Origin: JAHQVI01 sp963749875
GTDB lineage: Bacteria > Pseudomonadota > Alphaproteobacteria > Rhizobiales > Rhodomicrobiaceae
Assembly: GCA_963749875.1 (NCBI GenBank)
Contig: CAVVOX010000002.1
Location: forward strand, 434,001-498,000
DNA: 64,000 nt
Reading direction: 5' to 3'
Shown: positions 26,871 through 35,986 of the stretch, one piece after another
How the letters are laid out: each line of letters starts with the position of its first letter
How positions within the stretch are numbered: the first letter of the stretch is position 1
Position numbers and translations under genes: made by a program
The notes under the pieces: model-generated
What the model was told of the DNA's origin: nothing
The model's input: only the letters and a program-made list of their open reading frames with translations
The model's database searches: none

Positions 26871-27071
26871 GGCTGGCTCTTTGCTTGGCTAAGGCGTTTT
26901 GTCCGCGTCCCTTTAACATGCGCTGCAAAGCCAAGCCAGACGCATTAGATTGCCTTGTTCACGCTCATCGGCGGGAGCAGGGGGATTGCCGCAAGCGGAA
27001 TTGTGGCGCTCGATTTTTGGCAGCGTCAGGGAGCGCGTTGCGAAGGAAGGAATGATCGGCGCATTTGGCGT

Positions 27072-27404
27072 TTATGTCTTATCGAGATAGCCCTTTTTGC
27101 CCAGGACGGCCGTCACCTTGTCTTTCGCCGTGTCCAGGGCACCAAGTGCCTCGTCGCGTTTAAACTGTACGGCGCATTCTTTTAGCTCTTTGAAGATTTT
27201 ATCAATCTCCTCGCGAACTGTTTTTTCATCATTTTTCTTTGTGGGCGAGAACCAATAAATTGCGGCAACACCAGCCACCAGAAGAACGATGAGAAAAACT
27301 GTCAGAAACCCGTCAAATGATGTCGGCGGGGGGGAATAATAGAAGGAATCGGACTTCTCTAACAAAGCTGCTCTCCGCCGCCGAGCCCAGGCGTCTTCGG
27401 GCAT
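27072..27404 (-). CDS. Small single-span membrane protein A
   Basis: A 110-residue protein: basic N-terminus, Tyr/Pro-rich segment (SFYYSPPPTSFDG), one membrane helix (FLTVFLIVLLVAGVAAIYWF, residues about 33-52), then a charged helical C-terminus ending KVTAVLGKKGYLDKT. GC content is lower than in its neighbours. The layout matches the gene at 27527, suggesting tandem paralogues. No family recognised. Confidence 0.5.
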   Translation of the reverse strand: MPEDAWARRRRAALLEKSDSFYYSPPPTSFDGFLTVFLIVLLVAGVAAIYWFSPTKKNDEKTVREEIDKIFKELKECAVQFKRDEALGALDTAKDKVTAVLGKKGYLDKT

Positions 27405-27526
27405 TCGCGCACGAGGCGAGTGAAAATACCTAGACTATCGAATAGAGTCCGCAGCAGAAAAAGTTTTAGTCAAAATTAAGCTTAATTGCTGGGCCTGTGA
27501 GGGCACGACATAGATGCCCCTGCGAC

Positions 27527-27826
27527 CTACGAAAAAACCCCTTTGTCTTCGAGATGTTTTAGGACCGCTTTCTCGGTGTCCTCCAGGTAAGAAATGGCAT
27601 CATGCGCCCTGGCCGTGACGGCGGCGCTCTTTTTTTCAAGGAAGATATTCTCGATATTAGTCTTTATCGAGGGATCGGGAATGGGGCACGGCGTCGGCCC
27701 GAGAACGCCGAGAAGCCAGAGAATTGCGAAAATCAGGATCGCCAGGATGAAGAGCAGGAACAGGAATGTCCCCGGACCATCGGCGACGGGCAGATAGGAT
27801 CCGTAATAGACTGGCTCGTGATACAA
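27527..27826 (-). CDS. Small single-span membrane protein B
   Basis: A 99-residue protein with a Tyr-rich start (MYHEPVYYGSYLP), one membrane helix (FLFLLFILAILIFAILWLLG), a Cys-Pro segment (TPCPIPDPS) and a helical C-terminus (AISYLEDTEKAVLKHLEDKG). The C-terminal pattern resembles protein A (AL-LD-K-V--VL-KKG), implying common origin. Both probably expose a short coiled helix to one side of the membrane. Function unknown. Confidence 0.5.
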   Translation of the reverse strand: MYHEPVYYGSYLPVADGPGTFLFLLFILAILIFAILWLLGVLGPTPCPIPDPSIKTNIENIFLEKKSAAVTARAHDAISYLEDTEKAVLKHLEDKGVFS

Positions 27827-28105
27827 GGCCGATCTCCAATACTTCCGCCGCCTGCGATATGGCGACGGCCTCGGTATTTTATCCCGGTTGAACGAGATTA
27901 TTTAGAGCACGAGATCAGTATAGGAATGGTTACCGGATGCACTGTCACTTAAAGTGCATATTAAAAATATGCAATCTTAGATTGAAATACTGGTTCTGGC
28001 CGCTCCACGCCGTGGCTCATCTTGCGGAACGGAGCAGCTTGCAGCGCCGTTCATCCGATCGTGCTCAGAGATCGGTCGAACGGCGCCCTGCGCCGGACCC
28101 AAACC
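27827..28105. other. Intergenic region without a supported gene
   Basis: 279 bases, AT-rich in its first half (27890-27990), GC-rich afterwards. It probably holds the promoter for the minus-strand small membrane proteins. No clear dyad or coding signal is seen. Confidence 0.4.
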
Positions 28106-29287
28106 TCACACGACCTCGAACAGCCCGGCCGCCGCCTGGCCGCCGCCGACGCACATCGTCACCACGACATATTTAACGCCACGGCGCTTACCCTCGATCA
28201 GCGCATGGCCCGTCAGCCGCGCGCCGGACATGCCGTAAGGATGGCCGATCGAAATGGCGCCGCCATTGACGTTCAGCTTGTCCTGCGGAATGCCGAGCCG
28301 GTCGCGGCAGTAAAGAACCTGGCTGGCGAAAGCTTCGTTGAGCTCCCACAGGCCGATATCGTCCATGGTCAGCCCCGCGCGTTCCAACAGGCGCGGCACC
28401 GCGAAGACCGGACCGATGCCCATCTCGTCCGGCTCGCATCCGGCAACGACAAAGCCGCGATAAATGCCCATCGGCGTGAGCCCGCGGCGCGCCGCTTCCG
28501 CATCGGACATCAGCACCGAGGCGCTCGCCCCGTCCGAAAGCTGGCTGGCATTTCCCGCCGTGATGAACTGATCCTCGCCGCGAACCGGCTGAAGCGCGGC
28601 CAGCCCTTCGAGCGTCGTGTTCGGGCGGTTGCCCTCGTCCTGCTCGATCGTCACCTGCTTTTGCGTGACCTCCTTGGTCTCCTTATTCTCCACGGCCATG
28701 ATCGTCGTCATCGGCACGATCTCGTCCTTGAGTAGCCCTTCGGCTTGCGCGCGCGCCGTTTTCTGCTGGCTGGAGAGCGCATAGTCATCCTGCGCCTCGC
28801 GCGAAATGCCGTAGCGCTGCGCGACGATGTCGGCGGTCTCGATCATCGGCATATAGATCGCCGGCTTGTTTTTCAGGATCCACGCATTCTGCGCGAATTT
28901 CTGGTTCAGATTCATTTGCGTGAGGCTGATCGACTCCAGCCCGCCCGCCACCGAAATCGGCACGCCGTCCACGATGATGCTGCGCGCCGCGATCGCGATG
29001 GCCTGGAGACCGGAGGAGCAGAAGCGATTGACGGTCTGTCCGGCCGTGGTCACCGGGAGTCCGGCGCGGACCGCCGCCTGCCGGGCGATATTGCCGCCTG
29101 TCGCGCCTTCGGGCAGACCGCAGCCCATGACCACATCTTCGATGTTCGCCGGTTCGACGCCGGCACGCTCGACGGCGTGTGAAATCGCATGGGCGCCGAG
29201 CTCGGCCCCATGGGTGAGATTGAACGCGCCGCGCACGGCTTTGCCGATGGGAGTGCGGGCGGTCGAGACGATGACGGCATCCACCAT
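28106..29287 (-). CDS. Acetyl-CoA acyltransferase (thiolase)
   Basis: A 393-residue thiolase, either a degradative 3-ketoacyl-CoA thiolase or an acetoacetyl-CoA thiolase. Catalytic Cys in NRFCSSGLQAIA, His in GGAISIGHPYGMSGAR and second Cys in CVGGGQAAAG. Start ATG (MVDAVIVSTARTPIGKA) is 22 bases downstream of a two-palindrome repeat; longer upstream frames run through that repeat and are not real. It has no fatty-acid oxidation neighbours here, so the pathway (beta-oxidation or polyhydroxybutyrate) is open. The repeat must lie in its leader or promoter. Confidence 0.92.
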   Translation of the reverse strand: MVDAVIVSTARTPIGKAVRGAFNLTHGAELGAHAISHAVERAGVEPANIEDVVMGCGLPEGATGGNIARQAAVRAGLPVTTAGQTVNRFCSSGLQAIAIAARSIIVDGVPISVAGGLESISLTQMNLNQKFAQNAWILKNKPAIYMPMIETADIVAQRYGISREAQDDYALSSQQKTARAQAEGLLKDEIVPMTTIMAVENKETKEVTQKQVTIEQDEGNRPNTTLEGLAALQPVRGEDQFITAGNASQLSDGASASVLMSDAEAARRGLTPMGIYRGFVVAGCEPDEMGIGPVFAVPRLLERAGLTMDDIGLWELNEAFASQVLYCRDRLGIPQDKLNVNGGAISIGHPYGMSGARLTGHALIEGKRRGVKYVVVTMCVGGGQAAAGLFEVV

Positions 29288-29308
29288 TTGAACGGGCCTC
29301 TTTGGTTC

Positions 29309-29436
29309 TAGCGCAATGCGCGTCCAGGCATGTCCCCGCGAAGGCGGGGATGGACGCGGGAACAGTTGCGCTCGCCTTTCGATATAAATCAACTTAACCT
29401 CGTCCAATTGATTCCACTTGAACGAGGGTTGACCTA
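29309..29436 (-). repeat. Two-palindrome interspersed repeat, copy 3 (long form)
   Basis: Reverse orientation, 124 bases between TA 29309-29310 and TA 29435-29436; CTAG on both sides. The start is GGTCAACCCTCG on the minus strand (one change from GATCAACC), linker TTGATTTATATCGA, and the inner stem CCCCGCCTTCGCGGGG is present. It lies directly upstream of the thiolase. Confidence 0.85.
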
Positions 29437-29783
29437 GAGTTGAGCCGGAGTATCGATGAAGTATGAAGGAAATGCCAGCCAGGCGAAAGCGCGGCCGCAG
29501 GCGGAGGGGCAAAGTGAAGAGGCCCGCGCGTGAGCCGGTAGGCGGTCTCTGTTGCCGCGGCGAAAGCGCGTCAGGATAAATACGCCGGAACGAACGGCGG
29601 CCGGCGATGTGCTGGAAAGAAGCCGGCTGCGCCGGGCTTCACTTCCGCGAAATGCCGGCGCAGAGATGCTGCCGGCGCAAGCCGGATCGACTCTGCGAAA
29701 ACAATCTCGCTTTGACAGTTAAGCCGGGCGGAGAAATGTCCGGGACGGAGCAGATGCGCCGCTCGTCCCGGCCTCAAAAACGC
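29437..29783. other. Gap without a supported gene
   Basis: 347 bases, GC-rich, with several GCCGGC-containing words (AAGCCGGC, TGCCGGCG, GCAAGCCGG) but no ordered repeat. No convincing coding frame with a ribosome site on either strand. It may hold the thiolase promoter. Confidence 0.35.
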
Positions 29784-30050
29784 TCAATCGTCGCATTCGC
29801 GTTCATATTTCCGGCAAGCCCAATCCGCTCCATCTTCGCATTTGCGGTTGAGGCGCCGGCAAAGGCGTTCGGCTTCTTTGGCCTCTTTGGCTTCGACCGC
29901 ACCGGAAATCACCTCGCCGATAATGCCGGCCACGGGGTTGCCCGCGTCATCGTCATCGTCGTCGTCATAAGCGCTGGCGGCGCCGGCAAATCCGAACGAC
30001 CCGACAGCAAGTGCAAGTGCGAAGGCTTTAAGTGTCATAGACATTTTCAT
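29784..30050 (-). CDS. Small acidic, cysteine-containing secreted protein
   Basis: An 88-residue protein starting at ATG 30050 behind GAGGAATCG. Signal peptide MKMSMTLKAFALALAVG with cleavage near ASA-YD; the mature protein opens with seven consecutive Asp (YDDDDDDDAG), then a hydrophobic stretch (PVAGIIGEVISGAVEA) and a helical segment with four Cys (RLCRRLNRKCEDGADWACRK and ERECDD). Asp runs suggest divalent-cation binding. No family recognised. Confidence 0.6.
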   Translation of the reverse strand: MKMSMTLKAFALALAVGSFGFAGAASAYDDDDDDDAGNPVAGIIGEVISGAVEAKEAKEAERLCRRLNRKCEDGADWACRKYERECDD

Positions 30051-30328
30051 CGATTCCTCTCTTGGAAGGCCCAAATATCGTGGCCCTATTAAGACGCGGC
30101 GACCCCACTGTTGGTTCGATCGAGCCACGAAAACGCTTTAATGTCCAGCGGCTAGCGTAAACACAAGGTGAATTCACCTGCACCACACTAGGCAATTTTG
30201 CAACCCTGCGGGACCATTCCTGCCTGCGTAGTGAGACCGGTTGCGAAATCCGCCTGATTCGATCTAGTTTGGATTTGAATGGCGAGGGGCAGAATTTGAA
30301 CGCGGTCCTTAAAGGGCGCGGGTGAGAA

Positions 30329-31573
30329 ATGCGATTTATTCTTGTTCCGGCGGCATGTTTTCTTGCGAGTTCCGCTTTCGCAAGCGAGTTTCGTGCGCCG
30401 CCATTGCCGGCGAAGCAATTCCCAACAGCCGAAGCGAGGAAGGCAGTCGCGCTTTATCGCGACCGCATGGCCGCTTATGAGAAGGCGCGGAGCGCGCATG
30501 AGGAGAAGGCGCGCGCCTATTGGAGCACGGTCGAAGCCAAGCGCGTGAAGAGGCTCCGAAAGCGTGCGCGGGGGCGGAAGGTGCATCTGGCCGATTACGT
30601 GTTGAAGCAGCCCCCCGTCTATTCCGGCCCGCCCAAGCCCGATCTGCCCGATTTTCTGCCGCCGCCCGCACGGAGGTCGAAGAAAAAGGCAGACCGCGAG
30701 CCGCTTCCCGTGGTCGCGGATTTTCTGCGGCACGCCAAAGCGCGGTTCAACTTCACGCCGGAGATGCCTGAGGACGAGCTGGATTATAAGCGCGCCTATG
30801 TGCGAACCGCTCTTGCCGCCGGCCTGAGCAAGGACCAGGCGGTGCGGATCTACGGCTTCGAGGCGAGCGGCAACGGCAAATATGATGTGCAGGCGGGACT
30901 GGAGTTGGGCAGGAAGGGCCGGCCGATCAGCACCGCGCTCGGCTACAATCAGCTTCTCGTCGCCAATACGATCGGGATCGTGGCCAAATACGGCAAGCGC
31001 TTCATCGCCGAACTCAGGGAGCGCAGCGCCGCCGCCAAGGGCGAGCGTAGCAAACGGCTGAGGAGGAAGATCGCCTCCTTGAGGCGGATGGTCCGCTATG
31101 CCCGCAGGCTTCCCTTTCGATGGTCGAAGCATGTGGCGGCGTCGCGCGGCGCCAAGGGGCGGGCGCTCCACGCGCTGATCCTCGATGTCGATATCGGCCC
31201 GCTGCTGCAGACGCAGAAGCTGATCAATTCGATCAATTACGCCGAGGTCAAGGGCTACGACAAAACGCTGACGGCGGCCGAGCTGGAGATGATGAATTTG
31301 ACGGGCGACGGCAATGGCTTCGACATGATCTCGCTGCCCCCGGCGATGCGCGAGAAGGTGCCGACCGCGAATTTCTTTCAGCGCGGCGGCTATGAGCGCA
31401 ATCCCGTGGCGCGCCGGAACAATACCGTCGCGAGCCTTCTGGCGGCGACCGACCGCAAGATGGATTATCATGCCGCGCTCGACGGAGCCAAGGCGATGGC
31501 GGCGATATTCGATCAGCTCACGCAGGAAGCTCGCTCGGAAGGCGCTAACGCGGCCGCCGGCGCGATCAGATAG
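30329..31573 (+). CDS. Secreted protein with lysozyme-like features
   Basis: A 414-residue protein with a signal peptide (MRFILVPAACFLASSAFAS), a charged helical segment (residues 30-95), a proline-rich stretch (VYSGPPKPDLPDFLPPP) and a conserved core at about 165-215: IYGFEASGNGKYDVQAG then ISTALGYNQLL. The order Glu-x-Ser-Gly, then Ala-x-Gly-Tyr-x-Gln is that of lytic-transglycosylase/lysozyme-like folds (E-S-G ... G-x-x-Q), so a periplasmic cell-wall role is inferred. A basic region (KGERSKRLRRKIASLRRM) interrupts the domain. GGTGAGAA precedes the ATG. The family is not recognised with certainty. Confidence 0.6.
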   Translation: MRFILVPAACFLASSAFASEFRAPPLPAKQFPTAEARKAVALYRDRMAAYEKARSAHEEKARAYWSTVEAKRVKRLRKRARGRKVHLADYVLKQPPVYSGPPKPDLPDFLPPPARRSKKKADREPLPVVADFLRHAKARFNFTPEMPEDELDYKRAYVRTALAAGLSKDQAVRIYGFEASGNGKYDVQAGLELGRKGRPISTALGYNQLLVANTIGIVAKYGKRFIAELRERSAAAKGERSKRLRRKIASLRRMVRYARRLPFRWSKHVAASRGAKGRALHALILDVDIGPLLQTQKLINSINYAEVKGYDKTLTAAELEMMNLTGDGNGFDMISLPPAMREKVPTANFFQRGGYERNPVARRNNTVASLLAATDRKMDYHAALDGAKAMAAIFDQLTQEARSEGANAAAGAIR

Positions 31574-31611
31574 GGCCGGATCAGAAAAATCAGAAATGGT
31601 TTCGCCATACC

Positions 31612-31721
31612 CGCGTCATTGCGAGCGGCCGAAGGTTGCGCGGCAATCCACGAGCTGTCCATGCGAAAGTCAATGGATTGCTGCGTCGGCTCCGCCTCCT
31701 CGCAATGACGCGAGTATGACA
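31612..31721. repeat. REP-like interspersed sequence
   Basis: CGCGTCATTGCGAGCGGCC (from 31612) is mirrored by CCTCCTCGCAATGACGCG (to 31713), with GCGGCAATCCA and TGGATTGCTGCGTCGG as an inner pair. This resembles a widespread bacterial intergenic repeat wording (CGTCATTGCGAG). It follows the lysozyme-like gene. Confidence 0.55.
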
Positions 31722-31752
31722 AACCCCGTTTCCGTCAAAGCTGATCCCGCGC

Positions 31753-31881
31753 TAGCGCAACGCGCGCCCGAGCATGTCCCCGCGAAGGCGGCGATGGACG
31801 CGGGAACAGTCGCGCTAATTTATTGAAATAGATCAACTTGACCTCGTCCAAGTGAATTCCACTTGAACGAGGGTTGATCTA
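31753..31881 (-). repeat. Two-palindrome interspersed repeat, copy 4 (long form)
   Basis: Reverse orientation, 125 bases between TA 31753-31754 and TA 31880-31881. The left flank gives CTAG, the right gives CTAA, so only TA is duplicated. It carries the long second palindrome. Its boundary at 31879-31881 is the stop codon of pnp. Confidence 0.87.
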
Positions 31882-34011
31882 ATTCGCGGCGGCCTCGGTC
31901 TCTTCCGGTTTGATTTCCTTGCCGGTCTCCTGATCGACGACTTTCATCGACAGCCGCACCTTTCCGCGATCGTCGAAGCCGAGCAGCTTGACATAGACCT
32001 CCTGGCCTTCCGTCACCACGTCCTTGACGTTCTTGACGCGCTCGGGGGCAAGCTGGGAGACATGCACCAGACCGTCGCGCGAGCCGAAGAAATTCACGAA
32101 AGCGCCGAAATCGACGATTTTGACCACCTTGCCCTTGTAAATCTCGCCAACTTCCGGCTCCGTGGCGATCATCTTGATGCGGTCGAGCGCCGCTTCGATC
32201 GACTTGGAATTGGTTGCCGCGACCTTGACCGTGCCGTCATCGCTGATGTCGATTTTCGCGCCGGTCTCCTCGACGATGCCGCGGATGACCGAGCCGCCCG
32301 AGCCGATCACCTCGCGAATCTTATCGGTCGGAATGTTGATGATCTCGATCCGCGGCGCATGTTCACCGACGGACGCGCGTGCGCCGCCGATCGCCTTCGC
32401 CATCTCATCGAGAATGTGTATCCGGCCTTCGCGCGCCTGTTCGAGCGCAATCTTCATGATCTCGGAGGTAATGCCGGTGATCTTGATGTCCATCTGCAGC
32501 GAGGTGACGCCCTTCATAGTGCCCGCGACCTTGAAGTCCATATCGCCGAGATGGTCCTCATCGCCGAGAATGTCCGAAAGCACGGCGAACTCGTCGCCCT
32601 CTTTGATCAGCCCCATGGCGATGCCCGCAACCGGCCGCTCAAGCGGCACGCCGGCATCCATCAGCGCCAGGGACGAGCCGCAGACGGTCGCCATGGAGGA
32701 GGAGCCGTTCGATTCGGTGATTTCCGAGACGACGCGCAGCGTATAGGGGAATTTCTCCGACTCCGGCAGAAGCGGATGAATCGCGCGCCAGGCGAGCTTG
32801 CCGTGGCCGACTTCCCGGCGCCCCGGCGATCCGATGCGGCCCGTTTCACCGACCGAGAAGGGCGGAAAATTATAGTGGAGCAGGAAGTTTTCCTTATAGG
32901 TTCCCTCCAACGCGTCGATCCACTGCTCGTCCTCGCCGGTGCCGAGCGTCGCCACGCACAGCGCCTGGGTCTCTCCGCGCGTAAAGAGCGCCGAGCCATG
33001 GGTGCGCGGCAATATGCCGACCTCGCAGGAAATCGGCCGGACCGTGTTCAGGTCGCGCCCATCGATGCGCTTGGAGGTCTTCAGAATGTTGCCGCGGACG
33101 ATGTTTTTCTCCAGCGATTTGAAAGCGCCTGCGACACCCGTCGCGACCATCTGATCGGCATCTTCGGAAACCAGCTCCCCGACGACCTTTTCCTTAGCCT
33201 CGGCAACCAGGTTCTGGCGTTCGGCCTTGCCGGCGATCTGATAGGCTTTCTTCAGATCCTTTTCGGCAATCTTGCGAACCTTCGCCTCGAGTTCGCCGGT
33301 GTCCTTCTCCTCAATGTCCCACGGCTCTTTTGCCGCGTGCTCGGCGAGCCGGACGATGGCGTCAAGCACGGGCTGAAAGCTTTCATGGCCGAACATCACG
33401 GCGCCGAGCATTGTCTCTTCCGACAGCTCCTTGGCTTCGGATTCGACCATCAGCACGGCGTCGGCCGTGCCCGCGACGACGAGTTCCAGATCGCTCTCCT
33501 TGACCTGGTCGATCGTCGGGTTGAGCACGTATTCGCCATTGATATAGCCGACTTCCGCGGCGCCGATCGGCCCCATGAACGGAATGCCGGACAGCGTCAG
33601 AGCCGCCGAGGCTCCGATCAATGCAACGATGTCAGGGTCGTTCTCCATGTCATGGGACAGAACGGTGATGATCACCTGGACTTCGTTCTTGAACCCCTCG
33701 ACGAAGAGAGGGCGGATCGGACGGTCGATGAGGCGGGAGGTCAGCGTTTCCTTTTCGCTCGGGCGGCCCTCACGCTTGAAGAAGCCGCCGGGGATTTTAC
33801 CCGCCGAGTAAGTCTTTTCCTGGTAGTTCACGGTCAGTGGAAAGAAATCCTGGCCGGCGCGCATCTCCTTCTCCGCAACCACGGTCGCCAATACGGAGGT
33901 TTCGCCATATTGGACCAGCACTGCTGCGGTCGCCTGACGTGCAATGCGACCCGTTTCAAGTTTCAGCGGTCGACCGCCCCATGTGATTTCTTCTCGATGA
34001 ATTTCGAACAT
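31879..34011 (-). CDS. pnp: Polyribonucleotide nucleotidyltransferase (PNPase)
   Basis: A 710-residue 3'-5' phosphorolytic exoribonuclease, trimeric, central in RNA decay. Order: first RNase PH domain (MFEIHREEITWGGRPLKLE), alpha-helical linker, second RNase PH domain (MDAGVPLERPVAGIAMG), KH domain (REVIGSGGSVIRGI) and S1 domain (GEIYKGKVVKIVDFGAFV, then GKVRLSMKVVDQ). The ATG at 34011 is chosen by alignment to the family start; eight extra codons upstream are unlikely. The stop TAG coincides with the boundary of repeat copy 4, so the C-terminus (EETEAAAN) is native. Conserved partner of rpsO, which lies 272 bases upstream. Confidence 0.97.
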   Translation of the reverse strand: MFEIHREEITWGGRPLKLETGRIARQATAAVLVQYGETSVLATVVAEKEMRAGQDFFPLTVNYQEKTYSAGKIPGGFFKREGRPSEKETLTSRLIDRPIRPLFVEGFKNEVQVIITVLSHDMENDPDIVALIGASAALTLSGIPFMGPIGAAEVGYINGEYVLNPTIDQVKESDLELVVAGTADAVLMVESEAKELSEETMLGAVMFGHESFQPVLDAIVRLAEHAAKEPWDIEEKDTGELEAKVRKIAEKDLKKAYQIAGKAERQNLVAEAKEKVVGELVSEDADQMVATGVAGAFKSLEKNIVRGNILKTSKRIDGRDLNTVRPISCEVGILPRTHGSALFTRGETQALCVATLGTGEDEQWIDALEGTYKENFLLHYNFPPFSVGETGRIGSPGRREVGHGKLAWRAIHPLLPESEKFPYTLRVVSEITESNGSSSMATVCGSSLALMDAGVPLERPVAGIAMGLIKEGDEFAVLSDILGDEDHLGDMDFKVAGTMKGVTSLQMDIKITGITSEIMKIALEQAREGRIHILDEMAKAIGGARASVGEHAPRIEIINIPTDKIREVIGSGGSVIRGIVEETGAKIDISDDGTVKVAATNSKSIEAALDRIKMIATEPEVGEIYKGKVVKIVDFGAFVNFFGSRDGLVHVSQLAPERVKNVKDVVTEGQEVYVKLLGFDDRGKVRLSMKVVDQETGKEIKPEETEAAAN

Positions 34012-34283
34012 TCGTGTAATTCCGATATCTTGCATTGAGCGCAGGATTGCGCTCCATTTCTCGTTTCACTCGCTTGTTGCGCGCATAGCCTTAGCTGAAA
34101 TGTCCGCCGGAGAATAGTCTTCACTCGCTGATGCAGGCGGCCGGAGCTGAAAAGCTTTGGAATGCGCGCAATGACCTATCAATAAATATGACGCGCACCG
34201 CCGTGGATGCGCATGTCTTAACATGATTGCCGTATTGTTCGGGTGCAAGGCGGCTCCCGCGGACCGGCACGCTCGGCCCGCCG

Positions 34284-34553
34284 CTACCGGCGGATTCCGA
34301 GACTCTCGATCAGCTTGCGGTAACGCCCGTCATCCTTCGACTTCAGATAGTCGAGCAGGCGGCGGCGCTGGCTGACCATCTTCAGCAGCCCCCGGCGCGA
34401 ATGGTTGTCCTTCTTGTGGCTCTTGAAATGTTCCGTGAGGTTGGTGATCCGCTCGGTGAGGATCGCTACCTGCACCTCGGGCGATCCTGTGTCGCCTTCC
34501 TTGGTCCCATAGTCGGAGACGAGCGCCTGCTTGCGCTCTGTGGTAATCGACAT
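34284..34553 (-). CDS. rpsO: 30S ribosomal protein S15
   Basis: 89 residues, the canonical length. Starts MSITTERKQALVSDYG behind AAGGAG, followed by GDTGSPEVQVAILTERI and SRRGLLKMVSQRRRLLDYL, the rRNA-binding helices. It lies between truB (32 bases upstream) and pnp, the usual order. The 34012-34283 gap downstream is the pnp leader and promoter; it includes a possible stem TGCGCG/CGCGCA (near 34165-34200) of the kind that could mediate PNPase autocontrol, but this is speculative. Confidence 0.97.
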   Translation of the reverse strand: MSITTERKQALVSDYGTKEGDTGSPEVQVAILTERITNLTEHFKSHKKDNHSRRGLLKMVSQRRRLLDYLKSKDDGRYRKLIESLGIRR

Positions 34554-34585
34554 CGTATGCTCCTTAAAATCTGCAGCTACGCCTG

Positions 34586-35513
34586 TCAAAGCGGGATGTT
34601 GAAAACCCGTGATGGGCGCAATTCGCCTTGGCTGACCTCGCCGAGCGCGACAAGCGTCCCGCTGCGAGGTCGCATAGATGAGACCGTGATGGATGGGGGC
34701 GTCCCGGCCACGAAGGATGATCGGCTTGCCCCGTCTTCAGTCTCGCCGCGTCCGGCACCGCTGACGGCCAGCGCCGGGATGCCGTCCAGCGCGGTCTCAA
34801 CAGGCAGAAGCGCTCCGAGAAGCGCCTCGCGGCCGGCGTCACTATTGCTCATTTCAATGAGCCTTTCCAGCGAAATCGCGTCCTGCTCCGAGAAAGGTCC
34901 GACCCGCGTGCGGCGGAGCTCGGCGACATGGCCGAAACAGCCCAGCTTGCGCCCCAGGTCGCGGGCCAGAGCACGAACATAGGTGCCCTTGCCGCATTCG
35001 GCTTCGAACAGGCAGCTGTCGGGAGAGGGAACATCGACGATCTCCAGGCTGGTGCACATCCACCGGACGGGCCTCGATCTGAAAGGCCTCGCCGTCGCGC
35101 GCGAGATCATAGGCCCGCTCGCCCTCGATCTTGATCGCGGAGAAGCGTGGCGGCACCTGCATGATCTGGCCGCGAAATTCCGGAAGCGCGGCCTCGATCG
35201 CCTCACGGTGGGAGCGCTCGGCGCTTTCCTGAACCGGCTCGCCTTCGGCATCATCGGTGTTGGTCTCGATGCCCCAGCGCACCAGGAAGCGGTATTCCTT
35301 CGCACCGTTCACCACATGCGGGATGGTCTTGGTGGCCTCGCCGAAAGCGATCGGCAGGATGCCGGTCGCAAGCGGATCAAGCGTTCCCGCGTGGCCGGCC
35401 TTCGCGGCGTCGAAAAGGCGCTTCACTTTGTTCAGGGCATGCGTCGAGGTAATGAATTGCGGCTTGTCGAGAACGAGCCAGCCATGAACGGGTGAGCCTT
35501 TGCGACGGGCCAT
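34586..35513 (-). CDS. truB: tRNA pseudouridine-55 synthase TruB, with an apparent frameshift
   Basis: Makes pseudouridine 55 in the T-loop of tRNAs. First frame: HGWLVLDKPQFITSTHALN, catalytic Asp in HAGTLDPLATGILPI, KEYRFLVRWGIETNTDD, PPRFSAIKIEGERAYDLAR. Second frame: SLEIVDVPSPDSCLFEAE, GTYVRALARDLGRKLG, ELRRTRVGPF. They join at RPVDVH / SLEIVDV where one extra base (35051-35052, G on the plus strand) breaks the frame; removing it gives 308 residues, the normal length. Because the gene is in an essential operon and everything else is intact, a sequencing indel is likely. Lies 21 bases after rbfA. Confidence 0.92.
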
Positions 35514-35534
35514 GAAACGCTCCGCGATGTTTGA

Positions 35535-35921
35535 TTAGTCGAGATCGCGCCTGACCTCCGGCGAGCGCAGGATCTCCTCGATCCGCTCCGCCTTGTCGAA
35601 ACTGTCGTCGATCTCGAAGGACAGATGCGGCATGTATTTCAGATCGACGCGTTTGGCAAGCTCGCCGCGCAGGAATCGCTGATGGCGTGTCAAAACCGCC
35701 TTGAGAGCTTTTGCGTCGCCTTTGCCGAATGGCATAGCGTAGATCGTTGCATTGCGCAGGTCCGGACTGACCCTGACCTCGGTGATGGTCACGTCATGGC
35801 CGTCGAACTTGGGATCGACGATTTCCGAACGCATGAAGATTTCGGCAAGGGCGTGGCGGATCATTTCGCCCACGCGGAGCTGGCGCTGTGTCGGGCCCTT
35901 CGCGCCGTGCTGTCTTGCCAT
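35535..35921 (-). CDS. rbfA: 30S ribosome-binding factor RbfA
   Basis: A 128-residue small-subunit maturation factor with KH-like fold. The start is MARQHGAKGPTQRQLRVGE; a longer frame upstream lacks similarity. Conserved segments include IRHALAEIFMR, VTITEVRVSPDLRNATIYAMP and LKYMPHLSFEIDDSFDKAERIEEIL. It sits between infB and truB as in most bacteria, except that a small membrane-protein gene lies between infB and rbfA here. Confidence 0.96.
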   Translation of the reverse strand: MARQHGAKGPTQRQLRVGEMIRHALAEIFMRSEIVDPKFDGHDVTITEVRVSPDLRNATIYAMPFGKGDAKALKAVLTRHQRFLRGELAKRVDLKYMPHLSFEIDDSFDKAERIEEILRSPEVRRDLD

Positions 35922-35986
35922 TTCGACCCCGCTTGTTGCAGACCGGGCGGCGACCTTGGGGCCGGTCCGCTCATCCGGTGAAACGA

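Noticed and set aside
25572..26948. 458-codon plus-strand frame opposite fumC
   Set aside because: Antisense shadow of an intact, strongly conserved gene.
30188..31471. 427-codon minus-strand frame
   Set aside because: Opposite the plus-strand gene with signal peptide and conserved core; the minus frame has neither a ribosome site nor motifs.
32062..34038. 658-codon plus-strand frame opposite pnp
   Set aside because: Antisense to a fully conserved PNPase; long antisense frames are expected from GC-rich codon bias and the peptide looks like no family.
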